Below, one piece after another: positions 1-7,343 of a stretch of DNA of 9,487 nt (positions within the stretch are counted from its first letter, which is position 1; the number at the start of each line of letters is the position of its first letter). The translations under genes and the position numbers were made by a program. The notes beneath the pieces were generated by a model. It did not search any database. It saw only the letters and a list, made by a program, of their open reading frames with translations, and was not told the DNA's origin. This DNA comes from Verrucomicrobiales bacterium (GTDB lineage Bacteria > Verrucomicrobiota > Verrucomicrobiia > Verrucomicrobiales > Akkermansiaceae), in the NCBI GenBank assembly GCA_003483645.1, contig DMYM01000107.1, positions 4,239 to 13,725 of the forward strand. Reading direction: 5' to 3'.

Positions 1-663
1 ATCCTCCCTGGTGTTCTCCACCGTCATCTTGTTGCGCAGATCCTTACGGATCTGCTCAAACATCCCGGCATGCTCCTTCGCAATGAGGGGCCGATCCGTG
101 ATCTTCCAGGCTTCCGCCAGCTGCTGCAGGTTGCGCGCGGAGTGGAGCAGGATCTTGTCTCCCACCACGATCCCGAACTGCCTGGCCGTCGACTCTGCCA
201 CCACCGCCTTCTCATCAAGTCCCATGTCAGCGGTGCCCCCATACGTTTCCTTGAGGACCAGCTCTTCCAGGGCTGCCATCTGGCGCATGTTGGTGGTGTC
301 GATTGCGCGGTACTCCACCGGGTAGAAGAGATCGAACCTCTCCAGGATGGTAAAGTCCCGAAGCTGGGCGTAGGCCTCCTCCACGCCCTCCTCCTTCTCG
401 ACCTGCGCCTTGACCTCCCGCCAGTTGTATATGAGCTGCTTCTCGCCCCCCTCCATCTTCTCAAGTTCGATATGGGGAGCGAAGCCCAGCAACCGACTCT
501 TCACCTCCCGCTCGAATCCGGCCATCACTGCCAGAACCACGATGAGGACCGTCACTCCCACCGCCACCCCCAGGAGACAGACCAGGGTAATGAGCGAGAA
601 ATGGGTCCGCTTCGGATTGAGATAGCGAAGCGCGAGCGTCAGGCTGAAGGACCGAAGTGCGAT
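1..663 (-). CDS. lolC: LolC/LolE-family lipoprotein-releasing ABC transporter permease, N-terminal part (truncated by window edge)
   Basis: Inner-membrane permease of the family that, with the ATPase LolD, extracts lipoproteins from the inner membrane and passes them to LolA. The minus frame is open from a stop at 673-675 to the window edge, about 221 codons. Counting from codon 661-663, the family's N-terminus is clear: ALRYLNPKR at residues 11-19, a first membrane helix at about 24-46 rich in L, V and G, then AVMAGFERE at 45-53. A periplasmic domain follows, with a VVGDKILL segment near residue 166. The visible end (about 175-221) is charged and helical rather than the usual short beta linker. 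Oddly, there is no in-frame ATG, GTG or TTG between the upstream stop and the conserved N-terminus. I placed the start at ATC (663-661), which would give M-A-L-R-S-F; CTG at 642-640 is another candidate. No Shine-Dalgarno sequence is visible. The family call is firm; the start, and LolC versus LolE or generic FtsX-like, are not. Confidence 0.8.
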   Translation of the reverse strand, partial: MALRSFSLTLALRYLNPKRTHFSLITLVCLLGVAVGVTVLIVVLAVMAGFEREVKSRLLGFAPHIELEKMEGGEKQLIYNWREVKAQVEKEEGVEEAYAQLRDFTILERFDLFYPVEYRAIDTTNMRQMAALEELVLKETYGGTADMGLDEKAVVAESTARQFGIVVGDKILLHSARNLQQLAEAWKITDRPLIAKEHAGMFEQIRKDLRNKMTVENTRED

Positions 664-816
664 AACGTTTAACTACTGCTGGGTCCCGGGCGTAGCAAGA
701 GGCAATCCTCACACAACCGGGTAGGAAGGCCCGGGGTGGGTCCCGGGATTTGCGGAATCACCTCAAAGGCGATTCTTTCCTTGCCACTCGCTCCCGGCTT
801 CCCGCTACTTGCCTCA
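664..816. promoter_or_regulatory. Divergent spacer between the LolC-type gene and the VOC gene, with an 11-bp direct repeat
   Basis: This 153-bp spacer must hold the promoters of both divergent genes. It contains two perfect copies of TGGGTCCCGGG at 680-690 and 737-747, whose CCCGGG cores are self-complementary. On the minus strand a weak promoter-like pair can be drawn (TTGCTA, 17 bp, TAGTTA) just upstream of the presumed start of the permease. On the plus strand TTGCCA at 781-786 is a possible -35 box, without a good -10. No RNA gene or small ORF with family resemblance was seen. Promoter assignments here are guesses; the repeat is directly visible. Confidence 0.3.
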
Positions 817-1191
817 ATGATCAAGTTTCTCCACACCCGCATCCGGGTCTCCGACCCCGATGCCTCCATTGCCTTCTACCGGAAGCTCGGCTTCGAACTC
901 GGAGAGCGCAAGGACTCCCCCCAGGGCAACAAGCTCGCCTTCCTCCACCTCCCCGGAAACGAGCACTTCCTCGAACTCACTTACTCGCCGGGATTCGAGG
1001 TCAAATTTCCCGAGGACCTCATGCACACCTGCGTGGGCGTCCCCGACATCATCGATTACTGCGACAGGCTTGAGAACGACGGCATCGAAATCTGGCCGGG
1101 CGGCTGGCGCGAGAAGTTCTCCTCCGGTGATCACAAGATGGCCTTCGTCACCGACCCGGACGGCTACGAAGTGGAGATTCTGGAGCGCTAG
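817..1191 (+). CDS. VOC-superfamily metalloenzyme, glyoxalase I (lactoylglutathione lyase)-like
   Basis: Small single-domain protein of 124 residues with the paired beta-alpha-beta-beta-beta fold pattern of the vicinal oxygen chelate superfamily. The closest family is glyoxalase I, which isomerises the hemithioacetal of methylglyoxal and glutathione to S-lactoylglutathione in the cytoplasm. The four metal ligands known for GloA appear conserved by position: His6 in the FLHTRIRV strand, Glu53 in FLELTYS, His70 in LMHTCVG and Glu120 in the DPDGYEVEI signature. The length is slightly under the roughly 135 residues of E. coli GloA. The ATG at 817 was chosen because MIKFLHTRIRV aligns with the family N-terminus; the open frame extends upstream to 736 with no family resemblance. 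No clear Shine-Dalgarno sequence precedes it. It stands alone, divergent from the permease and convergent with recG. Substrate and thiol cofactor cannot be read from sequence, and related VOC subfamilies remain possible. Confidence 0.85.
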   Translation: MIKFLHTRIRVSDPDASIAFYRKLGFELGERKDSPQGNKLAFLHLPGNEHFLELTYSPGFEVKFPEDLMHTCVGVPDIIDYCDRLENDGIEIWPGGWREKFSSGDHKMAFVTDPDGYEVEILER

Positions 1192-1246
1192 CTCCACCTT
1201 TACGGCAACCGGATCGGGATCTGCCAGCTCCCACTATCCCCGGCCC
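1192..1246. other. Short convergent spacer between the VOC gene and recG
   Basis: The two genes end tail to tail 55 bp apart. No hairpin followed by a T-run is recognisable in either direction, so neither gene has an evident intrinsic terminator here. Termination may use Rho or structures inside the coding ends. Confidence 0.5.
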
Positions 1247-3283
1247 CTATTTTTCCCCTTTCTCCTCCTCTATTCTCGCCCGTAACTGCGGATAGCCCTC
1301 CAGGCCGGGATCCCGTTCCAACAGATCTTCCGCCAGCGCTCTTGCTTCCCTTACCAGCTCGGTGTCGGCCAGGAAGTCCACGAAGCGCAGGTCGCTCATG
1401 CCGCTCTGCGCCGTCCCGAGAACCTCCCCCGGTCCGCGCAGGACGAGATCTTCCTCCGCGATCTTGAAACCGTCACCGGTCTCCTCCAGCACGCGGAGCT
1501 TCCGCAGGGCGTCTTCGTTCTTCCCGTCCGTTACCAGGATGCAGAAGCTCTGATGCTTTCCCCGCCCGATGCGACCCCGCAATTGGTGCAACTGGGCCAG
1601 TCCGAATCGCTCGGCATTGTAGATGACCATCACATTGGCATTGGGCACATCCACGCCCACCTCCACCACCGTGGTGGCCACCAGGACCTGGATTTCGTTG
1701 TCTCGAAAGCGAGTCATGATCTCCTCCTTCTCCTCCGGCTTCAGCTGCCCATGCAGGAGGCCGACTTCGTAGTCCCCGAGCCTCTTCTGCCACTTCTCGA
1801 ATTCACCTGTCGCAGACGCTGCCTTCACCGCACCACTTTCCTCCACCAGGGGATACACCAGGTAGGCTTGCCTCCCCTTCCCGAGCTGTTCCTTGAGGAA
1901 CCTGGTGACGTCGGTGACCCTGGGCTTTTCCCGCACACCGGTGATAATCCTGCCCCGACCCGCCGGCAACTCGTCCAGCACGGAGACATCGAGATCGCCG
2001 TAAATGGTCAGCGTCAGCGTGCGCGGGATGGGTGTGGCGGTCATGACCAGCACATCCGGCATGATCCCCTGTTGGATAAGCCTTCCGCGCTGCGCCACCC
2101 CGAACTTGTGCTGCTCATCGATGACCACGAGGCCCAGGTCATGAAAGTCCACGTTGTCGTAAAGAAGGGCATGGGTGCCGATTACAATCTGCGGTTCACC
2201 CTCCAGATCGAGGTGATCACTCTCCTTCTTCGCTCCGGTTACCAGCGCAAGGCGAACATCGAGGGCCGCCAGCCACTTCCGGAAGGTGAGGTAGTGCTGC
2301 TCGGCCAGGATCTGGGTCGGCGCCATCAGGACGGCCTGGCTGCCCGACTCCACGGCCAGGAGCATCGCGCACATGGCCACGAACGTCTTCCCCGAACCCA
2401 CGTCACCCTGCAGGAGGCGGTTCATGGGACGTTCGCTGCGAAGGTCCGCCGTAATTTCGTGCACACTGCGCTTCTGGGCCCCGGTCAGGTCGAAAGGCAG
2501 ACTCTCATGGAAGGCGCTGAGCAGTCCGGTCCTGCGACCCTGCACCCGCCCGGGATGCTCCAGATGCCGTCGGCGCCGCCACAGAACGTTCACCTGCAGG
2601 AGGAAGAACTCTTCGAGGGCAAAATAACGCCGGGCTTCATGGACCCGATCCAATTCATCCGGAAAGTGCACGGTGCTCAACGCCTCACTGCGCGAGGGGC
2701 CCAAATTGATCCCATCGGGCCCTTCCACGCTGGCGGGATCCAGTCGCGCCAGCGTCTCATGGAGCAATTCCCGCAGACGCCGCTGCGGGACACCCGTCAC
2801 ATTCCGGTAGATCGGAACGATCCGTTCGAGGTGGATGGAGGACCCTCCGTCCGCCTGCACCACTTCAAACTCCGGGTGATCGACGAGGAGGCGGCCCCCC
2901 TGCTCCTTGGGCTTGCCATAGACCACCACTTCATGCCCCACCGCCACCATGCGGTGCACGTAAGGCATGTTGAACCAGCGACAGGTGATCTTGTTGGAGG
3001 CAAGAATGTTGTCCCCGCCTTCCTGGATCACGATTTCGTAAAACTGGCGCCGTCCTCCTAAGCGTTTCCGGGCCGAATCCACCACCGTGCCCTGCAGGCA
3101 CACTGCCTCCCCGCTCGCCTGAGCCGGAAAGGCGTCGAAACGACGCCGGTCTTCGTAGCGCCGGGGAAACCAATCCAGGAGATCCCCGACGGTGTGGATC
3201 TCCACCGCCGCGAGAGCCTGCGCCTCCTTGGAGGTAAAGGGCTCCAGGGAAGAGAGAGGGAGGCTGCTGTTCCAGGCACTCAT
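1247..3283 (-). CDS. recG: ATP-dependent DNA helicase RecG
   Basis: Superfamily 2 branch-migration helicase that regresses stalled replication forks and processes recombination intermediates on cytoplasmic DNA. From the ATG at 3283 the protein has 678 residues, close to the usual 680-700. Visible in order are the N-terminal PLSSL element and RRYEDRR (about 41-47), the OB-fold wedge domain (about 60-145), Walker A GDVGSGKT (293-300), motif Ia APTQILAEQH (321-330), the DEQHKFG box (389-395), motif III MTATPIPRT (414-422), ATTVVEVGVDVPN (536-548), motif VI QLRGRIGRG (567-575) and the TRG translocation element with RGPGEVLGTAQSG (616-628). ATG 3283 is preceded by AGGA at good spacing and fits the family N-terminus. 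A GTG at 3349 overlaps the recJ stop as GTGA and would add 22 residues. It is the last gene of the lpxK-recJ-recG cluster. All helicase motifs look intact. Confidence 0.97.
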   Translation of the reverse strand: MSAWNSSLPLSSLEPFTSKEAQALAAVEIHTVGDLLDWFPRRYEDRRRFDAFPAQASGEAVCLQGTVVDSARKRLGGRRQFYEIVIQEGGDNILASNKITCRWFNMPYVHRMVAVGHEVVVYGKPKEQGGRLLVDHPEFEVVQADGGSSIHLERIVPIYRNVTGVPQRRLRELLHETLARLDPASVEGPDGINLGPSRSEALSTVHFPDELDRVHEARRYFALEEFFLLQVNVLWRRRRHLEHPGRVQGRRTGLLSAFHESLPFDLTGAQKRSVHEITADLRSERPMNRLLQGDVGSGKTFVAMCAMLLAVESGSQAVLMAPTQILAEQHYLTFRKWLAALDVRLALVTGAKKESDHLDLEGEPQIVIGTHALLYDNVDFHDLGLVVIDEQHKFGVAQRGRLIQQGIMPDVLVMTATPIPRTLTLTIYGDLDVSVLDELPAGRGRIITGVREKPRVTDVTRFLKEQLGKGRQAYLVYPLVEESGAVKAASATGEFEKWQKRLGDYEVGLLHGQLKPEEKEEIMTRFRDNEIQVLVATTVVEVGVDVPNANVMVIYNAERFGLAQLHQLRGRIGRGKHQSFCILVTDGKNEDALRKLRVLEETGDGFKIAEEDLVLRGPGEVLGTAQSGMSDLRFVDFLADTELVREARALAEDLLERDPGLEGYPQLRARIEEEKGEK

Positions 3284-3345
3284 GAATCCTACGCCACTCC
3301 CATTCTTCAATTCGGTAACGATCGCAAGTGTGCAATTGGCCCGGC

Positions 3346-5040
3346 TCACTCCGCCGCCCGGATCTCCCTTACACTGATCTGCAGGGAAATCCGTCCCCGG
3401 AACAGGTTTCGATCAATGGTGAAGGCCACATCCCACGGAGGATCGGGGAGTTCCCGGTCGGCAGCTCCGAAATACATCGCGTCCCGCTCCTGGATCCCCT
3501 GCCGCAGGGAGAGCCGCAAATGTCGATTCTTGAGGCGCCGCGGCGACTCGGTAAGCCAGACCCCCCGCGACATGAACACCGGTTGCGGGTTTCCCGAGCC
3601 GAAGGGCTGCAAAAGTTCGTAACTCTGCAGAAAATCAAGAGAGAGATCCTCGAAGGGAACCTCCGCGTCGATGTGGATTCGTGGCTTGCGGTCCTCCGCG
3701 GTGGTGTTGGCCACGACGTAGTCACCAAAGGCCTGGCGAAACTCCTCCATCTTCGCTTCACTCAGACTGATCCCCGCCGCCATGTGATGGCCGCCACCCG
3801 CTTCCAGAACCGACCGACAGGCGTCGATGGCTTTGACAAGGGAGACGCCTTCGATGCTGCGGCCACTCCCCTTGCCCATTCCTTCCTCATCAAAGGAAAC
3901 CACGAAGGAGGGCCTGTGGTAGTAGCGCATGAGGCGGGAAGCAACGATGCCGACCACTCCGGGATGCCAACGGCGCGATCCCACCACAATGACCGGATCC
4001 TTGTCCTCATCGAAGCTCTCCTCCAGTTGTTGCAGAGCCTCCTCGTACATCTGCTGCTCGTGTTTCTGTCGCTGCCGGTTGTAGTCGTCCAGCTTCTCCG
4101 CCAGCCTGGCGGCCACTTTCACGGAGTCGGTCATGAGGGCGGCCAGAGCATCATCGGGCGCATCCATGCGCCCAGCGGCGTTGATGCGCGGACCAATCCG
4201 GAATCCCACATCCCCACTGGTGGCGTGCCCGTTCATGCCGCTCACTTCCATGAGGGCTCGCAACCCGTGATTGGGAGTTTGCGGCAGTCGCCGCAATCCG
4301 TGGCGCACCAGGAGGCGGTTCTCCTCAACCAGAGGCACAATGTCCGCAATCGTCGCCACCGCCACCAGGTCCAACCACTCCTTGAGATCCACCTCCTGGA
4401 GACGCCGCGTCTTGAGCAGGGCATGGGCCAGCTTGAAAACCACCCCGGCGGAACAGAGATAGCCATAGTCGTCACCAAGCTTCGGATTGACTACTGCTAC
4501 TGCCGGGGGACGCCCCACCAATCCGGGTTCGTGATGATCAGCCACGATAACATCGATGCCCTGTTCGGTCAGGCGCTTGATCTGGGCCCCGGAGGCTGTG
4601 CCACAATCGACCGTGATCAGAAGCGAAGGCCTGGCCCCGGTATCCAGGCAGCGATCGATGGCCGCGTCACTCAGTCCGTAACCCTCCCGGCCGCGGATGG
4701 GGATAAAGGTCTGAGGGTCCAGGCCATAGGCCGAAAGAAGGTTGCGCAGGATGACAACCGAGGTGATTCCATCCACATCGTAGTCCCCGAAGATACAAGT
4801 CCGCTCACCCTTATCGACGGCTTGCAGGATGCGCTGGACCGCGATGTCCATCTCGGGCAGCTCGAAGGGATCGCATAAATCGCCCAGACGCGGACGCAGG
4901 AAGGTTTCCAGCTGATCATCCGCGATGACGCCCCGCTGGGCCAGGAGGATCCGCAGGATAACGGGCAGATCACGATCACAACCGGTGCCCGGTCTCACGC
5001 CCTCGGGCACTTTCTTTACGATCCATTCCGTTTCCTGCAT
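3346..5040 (-). CDS. recJ: Single-stranded-DNA-specific 5'-3' exonuclease RecJ
   Basis: Metal-dependent DHH-family nuclease that degrades single-stranded DNA from the 5' end in recombination, mismatch and base-excision repair. The 564 residues match the family's typical length of about 570. Visible motifs are FGDYDVDGITS (84-94, motif I), TVDCGTAS (143-150), VADHHEPG (166-173, the DHH motif), SAGVVFKLA (197-205), LVAVATIADIVPL (225-237), GPRINAAGRMDAPDDA (283-298), the WHPGVVGIVASRL block (358-370) and the GGGHHMAAG box of the DHHA1 domain (415-423). An OB-like C-terminal domain with LQPFGSGNPQP (477-487) follows. The ATG at 5040 gives the usual short N-terminus and has a GGAAG just before it, an imperfect ribosome site. 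recJ starts 54 bp after the lpxK stop, and its TGA shares bases with a GTG in the recG frame, which suggests co-transcription and possible translational coupling. No key residue appears missing. Confidence 0.97.
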   Translation of the reverse strand: MQETEWIVKKVPEGVRPGTGCDRDLPVILRILLAQRGVIADDQLETFLRPRLGDLCDPFELPEMDIAVQRILQAVDKGERTCIFGDYDVDGITSVVILRNLLSAYGLDPQTFIPIRGREGYGLSDAAIDRCLDTGARPSLLITVDCGTASGAQIKRLTEQGIDVIVADHHEPGLVGRPPAVAVVNPKLGDDYGYLCSAGVVFKLAHALLKTRRLQEVDLKEWLDLVAVATIADIVPLVEENRLLVRHGLRRLPQTPNHGLRALMEVSGMNGHATSGDVGFRIGPRINAAGRMDAPDDALAALMTDSVKVAARLAEKLDDYNRQRQKHEQQMYEEALQQLEESFDEDKDPVIVVGSRRWHPGVVGIVASRLMRYYHRPSFVVSFDEEGMGKGSGRSIEGVSLVKAIDACRSVLEAGGGHHMAAGISLSEAKMEEFRQAFGDYVVANTTAEDRKPRIHIDAEVPFEDLSLDFLQSYELLQPFGSGNPQPVFMSRGVWLTESPRRLKNRHLRLSLRQGIQERDAMYFGAADRELPDPPWDVAFTIDRNLFRGRISLQISVREIRAAE

Positions 5041-5094
5041 CTTCCGATCTCAGCTTTCGCTGTAAAGGGAAGGTAGGGCTCAACCTCTGTGGGC

Positions 5095-6318
5095 TCAAGA
5101 ACCTATGGGATCCACGATGAGCCGCTCCTCGGCCCAGTCCGACACCTCCCGCTGCCGCGGTTCGACAATGTGGTCGATGAAACGATCCCAGACCCCCTGT
5201 CCCTCGAGGATCTCGACCTCTATCCGGAGGAAGTAGATGTCCACATCGAGTTCGCTGGGCCGGGGAAAACGCACCGCATCCTTTTCGGTCGTGACGATCA
5301 ATTCGATGTCGCGCTCGACGCAACGGGTCATGAAGCGGTCGATCTCGCGCTGGGTGAAGGGGTGATGATCGGTAAAAGTACGATGAAACTCGACCTGGGC
5401 GCCGAGCTTTTGCAGGAGGTTTTCGAAACTCTCAGGCACCGCAATGGCACTGATGGCCGCGATATACCTGCCCTGAAGCTTTTCAAGGGACAGCCGCTCG
5501 CCCCCGAAGACCCGTTCGAGGTAGTGCGGGGCATGGGTGGTCTGCATGATCTCGGCGGTCGGGTTGTAGCTGCGCAGAAGGGAGAGGAGCCCCTCGTCGG
5601 TCGGACCCTGGCACTTGGTGATCATGATGTGACTGGCCCGGCAAAGGTTCCGGGCGGGTTCGCGCAGGGTGCCCCGGGGCAGAAGGGCCCGGGCCTGCGT
5701 TCCGAACGGGGCGTTCTGGTCCACGAGGACGAGGTCGTACTCGTGATCGAGCGCAAGATACTGCAGGCCGTCGTCGAGCACGAGAGTGTCGGCTTCCAGC
5801 TCCCTTACCGCGAAGCGCCCGCCGTTCACGCGATCCTTATCCACCACCACCCGCACGCCCTCGAGATTCTTGGCCAGCATGTAAGGCTCGTCCCCGGCGT
5901 AAACCGCCTCCAGTCGCACCCCGCTGCCGTCGCTCACGATCTTGGGCAGGGCCTCGCATTCGGCCAGTCCGAGCTCCCTCCACTGCTGCGGCTCGTCGAG
6001 CTTCCGGCTCTTGTAACCGCGACTCAGGATGGCCACCCGTCGTCCCCGTTTGTGAAGGGCGCGGGCCAGCAGTTCCACCACCGGCGTCTTGCCCGTCCCC
6101 CCCACCGTAAGATTGCCCACGCTGACCACCATGGTGCCCAACTGGACCTGCTCCTTCCAGTGCTGGCGGTAGGCTTTGAGCCGGACCCGTACGATCCATC
6201 CATAGACATGGGAGAGCCCCCTGAACAACACCCGGGTCAGTGCCGCCCCCAAGCCCCGGGCCCGCCCGAAAATCACATCGGCTCCCCACTTTTCAACGTC
6301 TTCCGCGACCTGCCCCAC
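5095..6318 (-). CDS. lpxK: Tetraacyldisaccharide 4'-kinase LpxK (lipid A biosynthesis)
   Basis: Inner-membrane-associated kinase that phosphorylates the 4' position of the tetraacyl disaccharide 1-phosphate to form lipid IVA, the sixth step of the Raetz lipid A pathway. Evidence in the 407 residues: an N-terminal hydrophobic/amphipathic segment (about 25-48), [17 protein letters not shown] (66-82) with the P-loop, AILSRGYKS (96-104), GDEPYMLAK (142-150), VDKDR (159-163), [21 protein letters not shown] (about 180-200), FTDHHPF (315-321) and TTEKDAVRF (343-351). The canonical DDGFQH box reads DDGLQY here. It is about 80 residues longer than E. coli LpxK, partly from the N-terminal [14 protein letters not shown] region, which I associate with Verrucomicrobiota homologues. 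The start is GTG 6318. A second in-frame GTG at 6276 has GGAG upstream but would remove that region. It is the first gene of the lpxK-recJ-recG cluster and is divergent from rph. Confidence 0.94.
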   Translation of the reverse strand: MGQVAEDVEKWGADVIFGRARGLGAALTRVLFRGLSHVYGWIVRVRLKAYRQHWKEQVQLGTMVVSVGNLTVGGTGKTPVVELLARALHKRGRRVAILSRGYKSRKLDEPQQWRELGLAECEALPKIVSDGSGVRLEAVYAGDEPYMLAKNLEGVRVVVDKDRVNGGRFAVRELEADTLVLDDGLQYLALDHEYDLVLVDQNAPFGTQARALLPRGTLREPARNLCRASHIMITKCQGPTDEGLLSLLRSYNPTAEIMQTTHAPHYLERVFGGERLSLEKLQGRYIAAISAIAVPESFENLLQKLGAQVEFHRTFTDHHPFTQREIDRFMTRCVERDIELIVTTEKDAVRFPRPSELDVDIYFLRIEVEILEGQGVWDRFIDHIVEPRQREVSDWAEERLIVDPIGS

Positions 6319-6420
6319 AAGCGCAGCCTAGCGGAGCGGGCGAACGGTGTGAAAGTCGGAATGTGCGACCTTTCCATTTTCCCACCTTGCGACCTTCCGG
6401 CTCCGGGCTACGCTGCGACC
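6319..6420. promoter_or_regulatory. Divergent lpxK/rph control region with three TGCGACC repeats
   Basis: The 102-bp spacer lies between the start codons of two divergent genes and must hold their promoters and 5' leaders. TGCGACC occurs at 6364-6370, 6388-6394 and 6414-6420. The first two are extended to TGCGACCTT, and the third abuts the rph ATG. The 24- and 26-bp periods approximate two to two and a half helical turns. No consensus sigma-70 promoter was convincing, and no Shine-Dalgarno sequence precedes rph. The repeats are seen directly; an operator role is inference. Confidence 0.3.
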
Positions 6421-7203
6421 ATGCCCCGTCCTGACGGTCGCGAACCCGACCAGCTCCGCCCCGTTTCCTTCGTTCCAAACGTCGCCCCCCACGCCGCGGG
6501 TTCGGTCCTCGTCAGTTTCGGAAATACCCGTGTCATCTGCGCCGCTACCGTGCAGGAGGACGTTCCCCGCTGGATGAAGGCCCAGGGCGTGCCGGGAGGC
6601 TGGGTCACCGCGGAATACAGCATGCTTCCCTACTCCACCCACGACCGGAAAACGCGGGATGTCGCCCGGGGCAAGCTCGATGGCCGCTCGTCGGAAATTC
6701 AACGCCTGATCGGTCGCTCCCTACGGGCCGTGACCGATCTCAAGAAACTCGGCCCCCGGACGGTATGGGTCGATTGCGACGTCCTGCAAGCCGATGGGGG
6801 CACCCGCACTGCCTCCATTACCGGTGGCTGCGTGGCCCTCGCCATCGCGCTAAACGGCCTCCTCGGAACCGGGGGACTGACCGAGTTCCCGCTCACTCAG
6901 CTCGTGGCGGCGGTGAGTGCCGGAGTGTGGGAAGGCTCACCCATCCTTGATCTGAACTATCCCGAAGACCGGGACGCAGCGGTCGACTTCAATGTCGTCA
7001 TGACTGAAGACGGTAACTTCGTTGAACTGCAGGGAAGCGGCGAGGAGAACATCTTCACCGCAGCCGAAATGGAGGCCATGCTGACACTCTCGCGGACAGG
7101 GATCGAAGAACTTGTCAGGAAACAAAGTGAAGCCATCCTGGCCACCGGGCGACCGAGCGAAGAAGCGTTACCCGTTTTGGGTAGCTCCTTTAAGACTTCC
7201 TGA
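6421..7203 (+). CDS. rph: Ribonuclease PH (tRNA 3'-end processing phosphorolytic exoribonuclease)
   Basis: Phosphate-dependent 3'-5' exoribonuclease that trims the trailer of tRNA precursors and can act on structured RNA. The 260 residues follow the family from end to end: MPRPDGREPDQLRPVSF at the N-terminus, GSVLVSFGNTRVICAATV (27-44), GGWVTAEYSMLPYSTHDR (59-76), the GRSSEIQRLIGRSLRAV segment (88-104), DCDVLQADGGTRTASITGG (118-136), VAAVSAGVW (162-170) and DFNVVMTEDGNFVELQGSGE (189-208). That last segment carries the acidic residues linked to metal and phosphate chemistry in the family. The C-terminus is about 20 residues longer than in E. coli RNase PH. ATG 6421 gives the standard N-terminus. 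The frame stays open far upstream as an antisense reading of lpxK, which is not coding. No Shine-Dalgarno sequence is seen. An imperfect hairpin (7195-7236) spans the stop codon, without a T-run. Confidence 0.97.
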   Translation: MPRPDGREPDQLRPVSFVPNVAPHAAGSVLVSFGNTRVICAATVQEDVPRWMKAQGVPGGWVTAEYSMLPYSTHDRKTRDVARGKLDGRSSEIQRLIGRSLRAVTDLKKLGPRTVWVDCDVLQADGGTRTASITGGCVALAIALNGLLGTGGLTEFPLTQLVAAVSAGVWEGSPILDLNYPEDRDAAVDFNVVMTEDGNFVELQGSGEENIFTAAEMEAMLTLSRTGIEELVRKQSEAILATGRPSEEALPVLGSSFKTS

Positions 7204-7343
7204 CCTTTTTCCTCTTGTTCGGGAGGTCCTTGAAGTTAGGATCTAATCAAGGGTGTGTACTCCAACGTGCCCACATACAAAACCGTGCCGCGTTACGGTG
7301 TGGCACACATATAAACAACAGAACAAACAACCCCGGATTCAAA
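7204..7343 (+). promoter_or_regulatory. Leader/promoter region of the pseudopilin gene with palindromic block
   Basis: This 140-bp spacer is more AT-rich near its 3' end than the surrounding genes. Nested inverted repeats lie at 7282-7308: ACCGT/ACGGT around an 8-nt loop (7282-7299), GTGCC/GGCAC (7285-7306) and GTGTG-G-CACAC (7298-7308). The last is followed at once by TATAAA (7310-7315), a possible -10 box, though no good -35 sits 16-18 bp upstream. The leader next to the ATG is A/C-rich and lacks a Shine-Dalgarno motif. The palindromes are visible; a regulatory function is inferred. Confidence 0.3.

Noticed and set aside
24..712. Minus-strand open frames at 24-464 and 461-712 and plus frame 70-672
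   Set aside because: They are shadows of the LolC-type frame, which alone gives the conserved membrane helix and periplasmic domain but lacks a canonical start and so is easily overlooked.
1553..3061. A 502-codon open frame on the plus strand opposite recG, and a 516-codon one (3328-4878) opposite recJ
   Set aside because: Both lie entirely or almost entirely antisense to genes with intact family motifs. Their translations are low in recognisable structure and rich in His, Gln, Pro and Arg, as expected for antisense frames of GC-rich genes.
5089..6420. A 444-codon in-frame upstream extension of rph, antisense to lpxK
   Set aside because: RNase PH has its full normal N-terminus at ATG 6421, and the extension is the antisense reading of lpxK with no family resemblance. 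A fusion is not supported.
7195..7236. Imperfect hairpin across the rph stop (ACTTC/GAAGT and GACCT/AGGTC) as a terminator
   Set aside because: The stem is interrupted, the loop is long and no T-run follows, so it does not meet the pattern of an intrinsic terminator.
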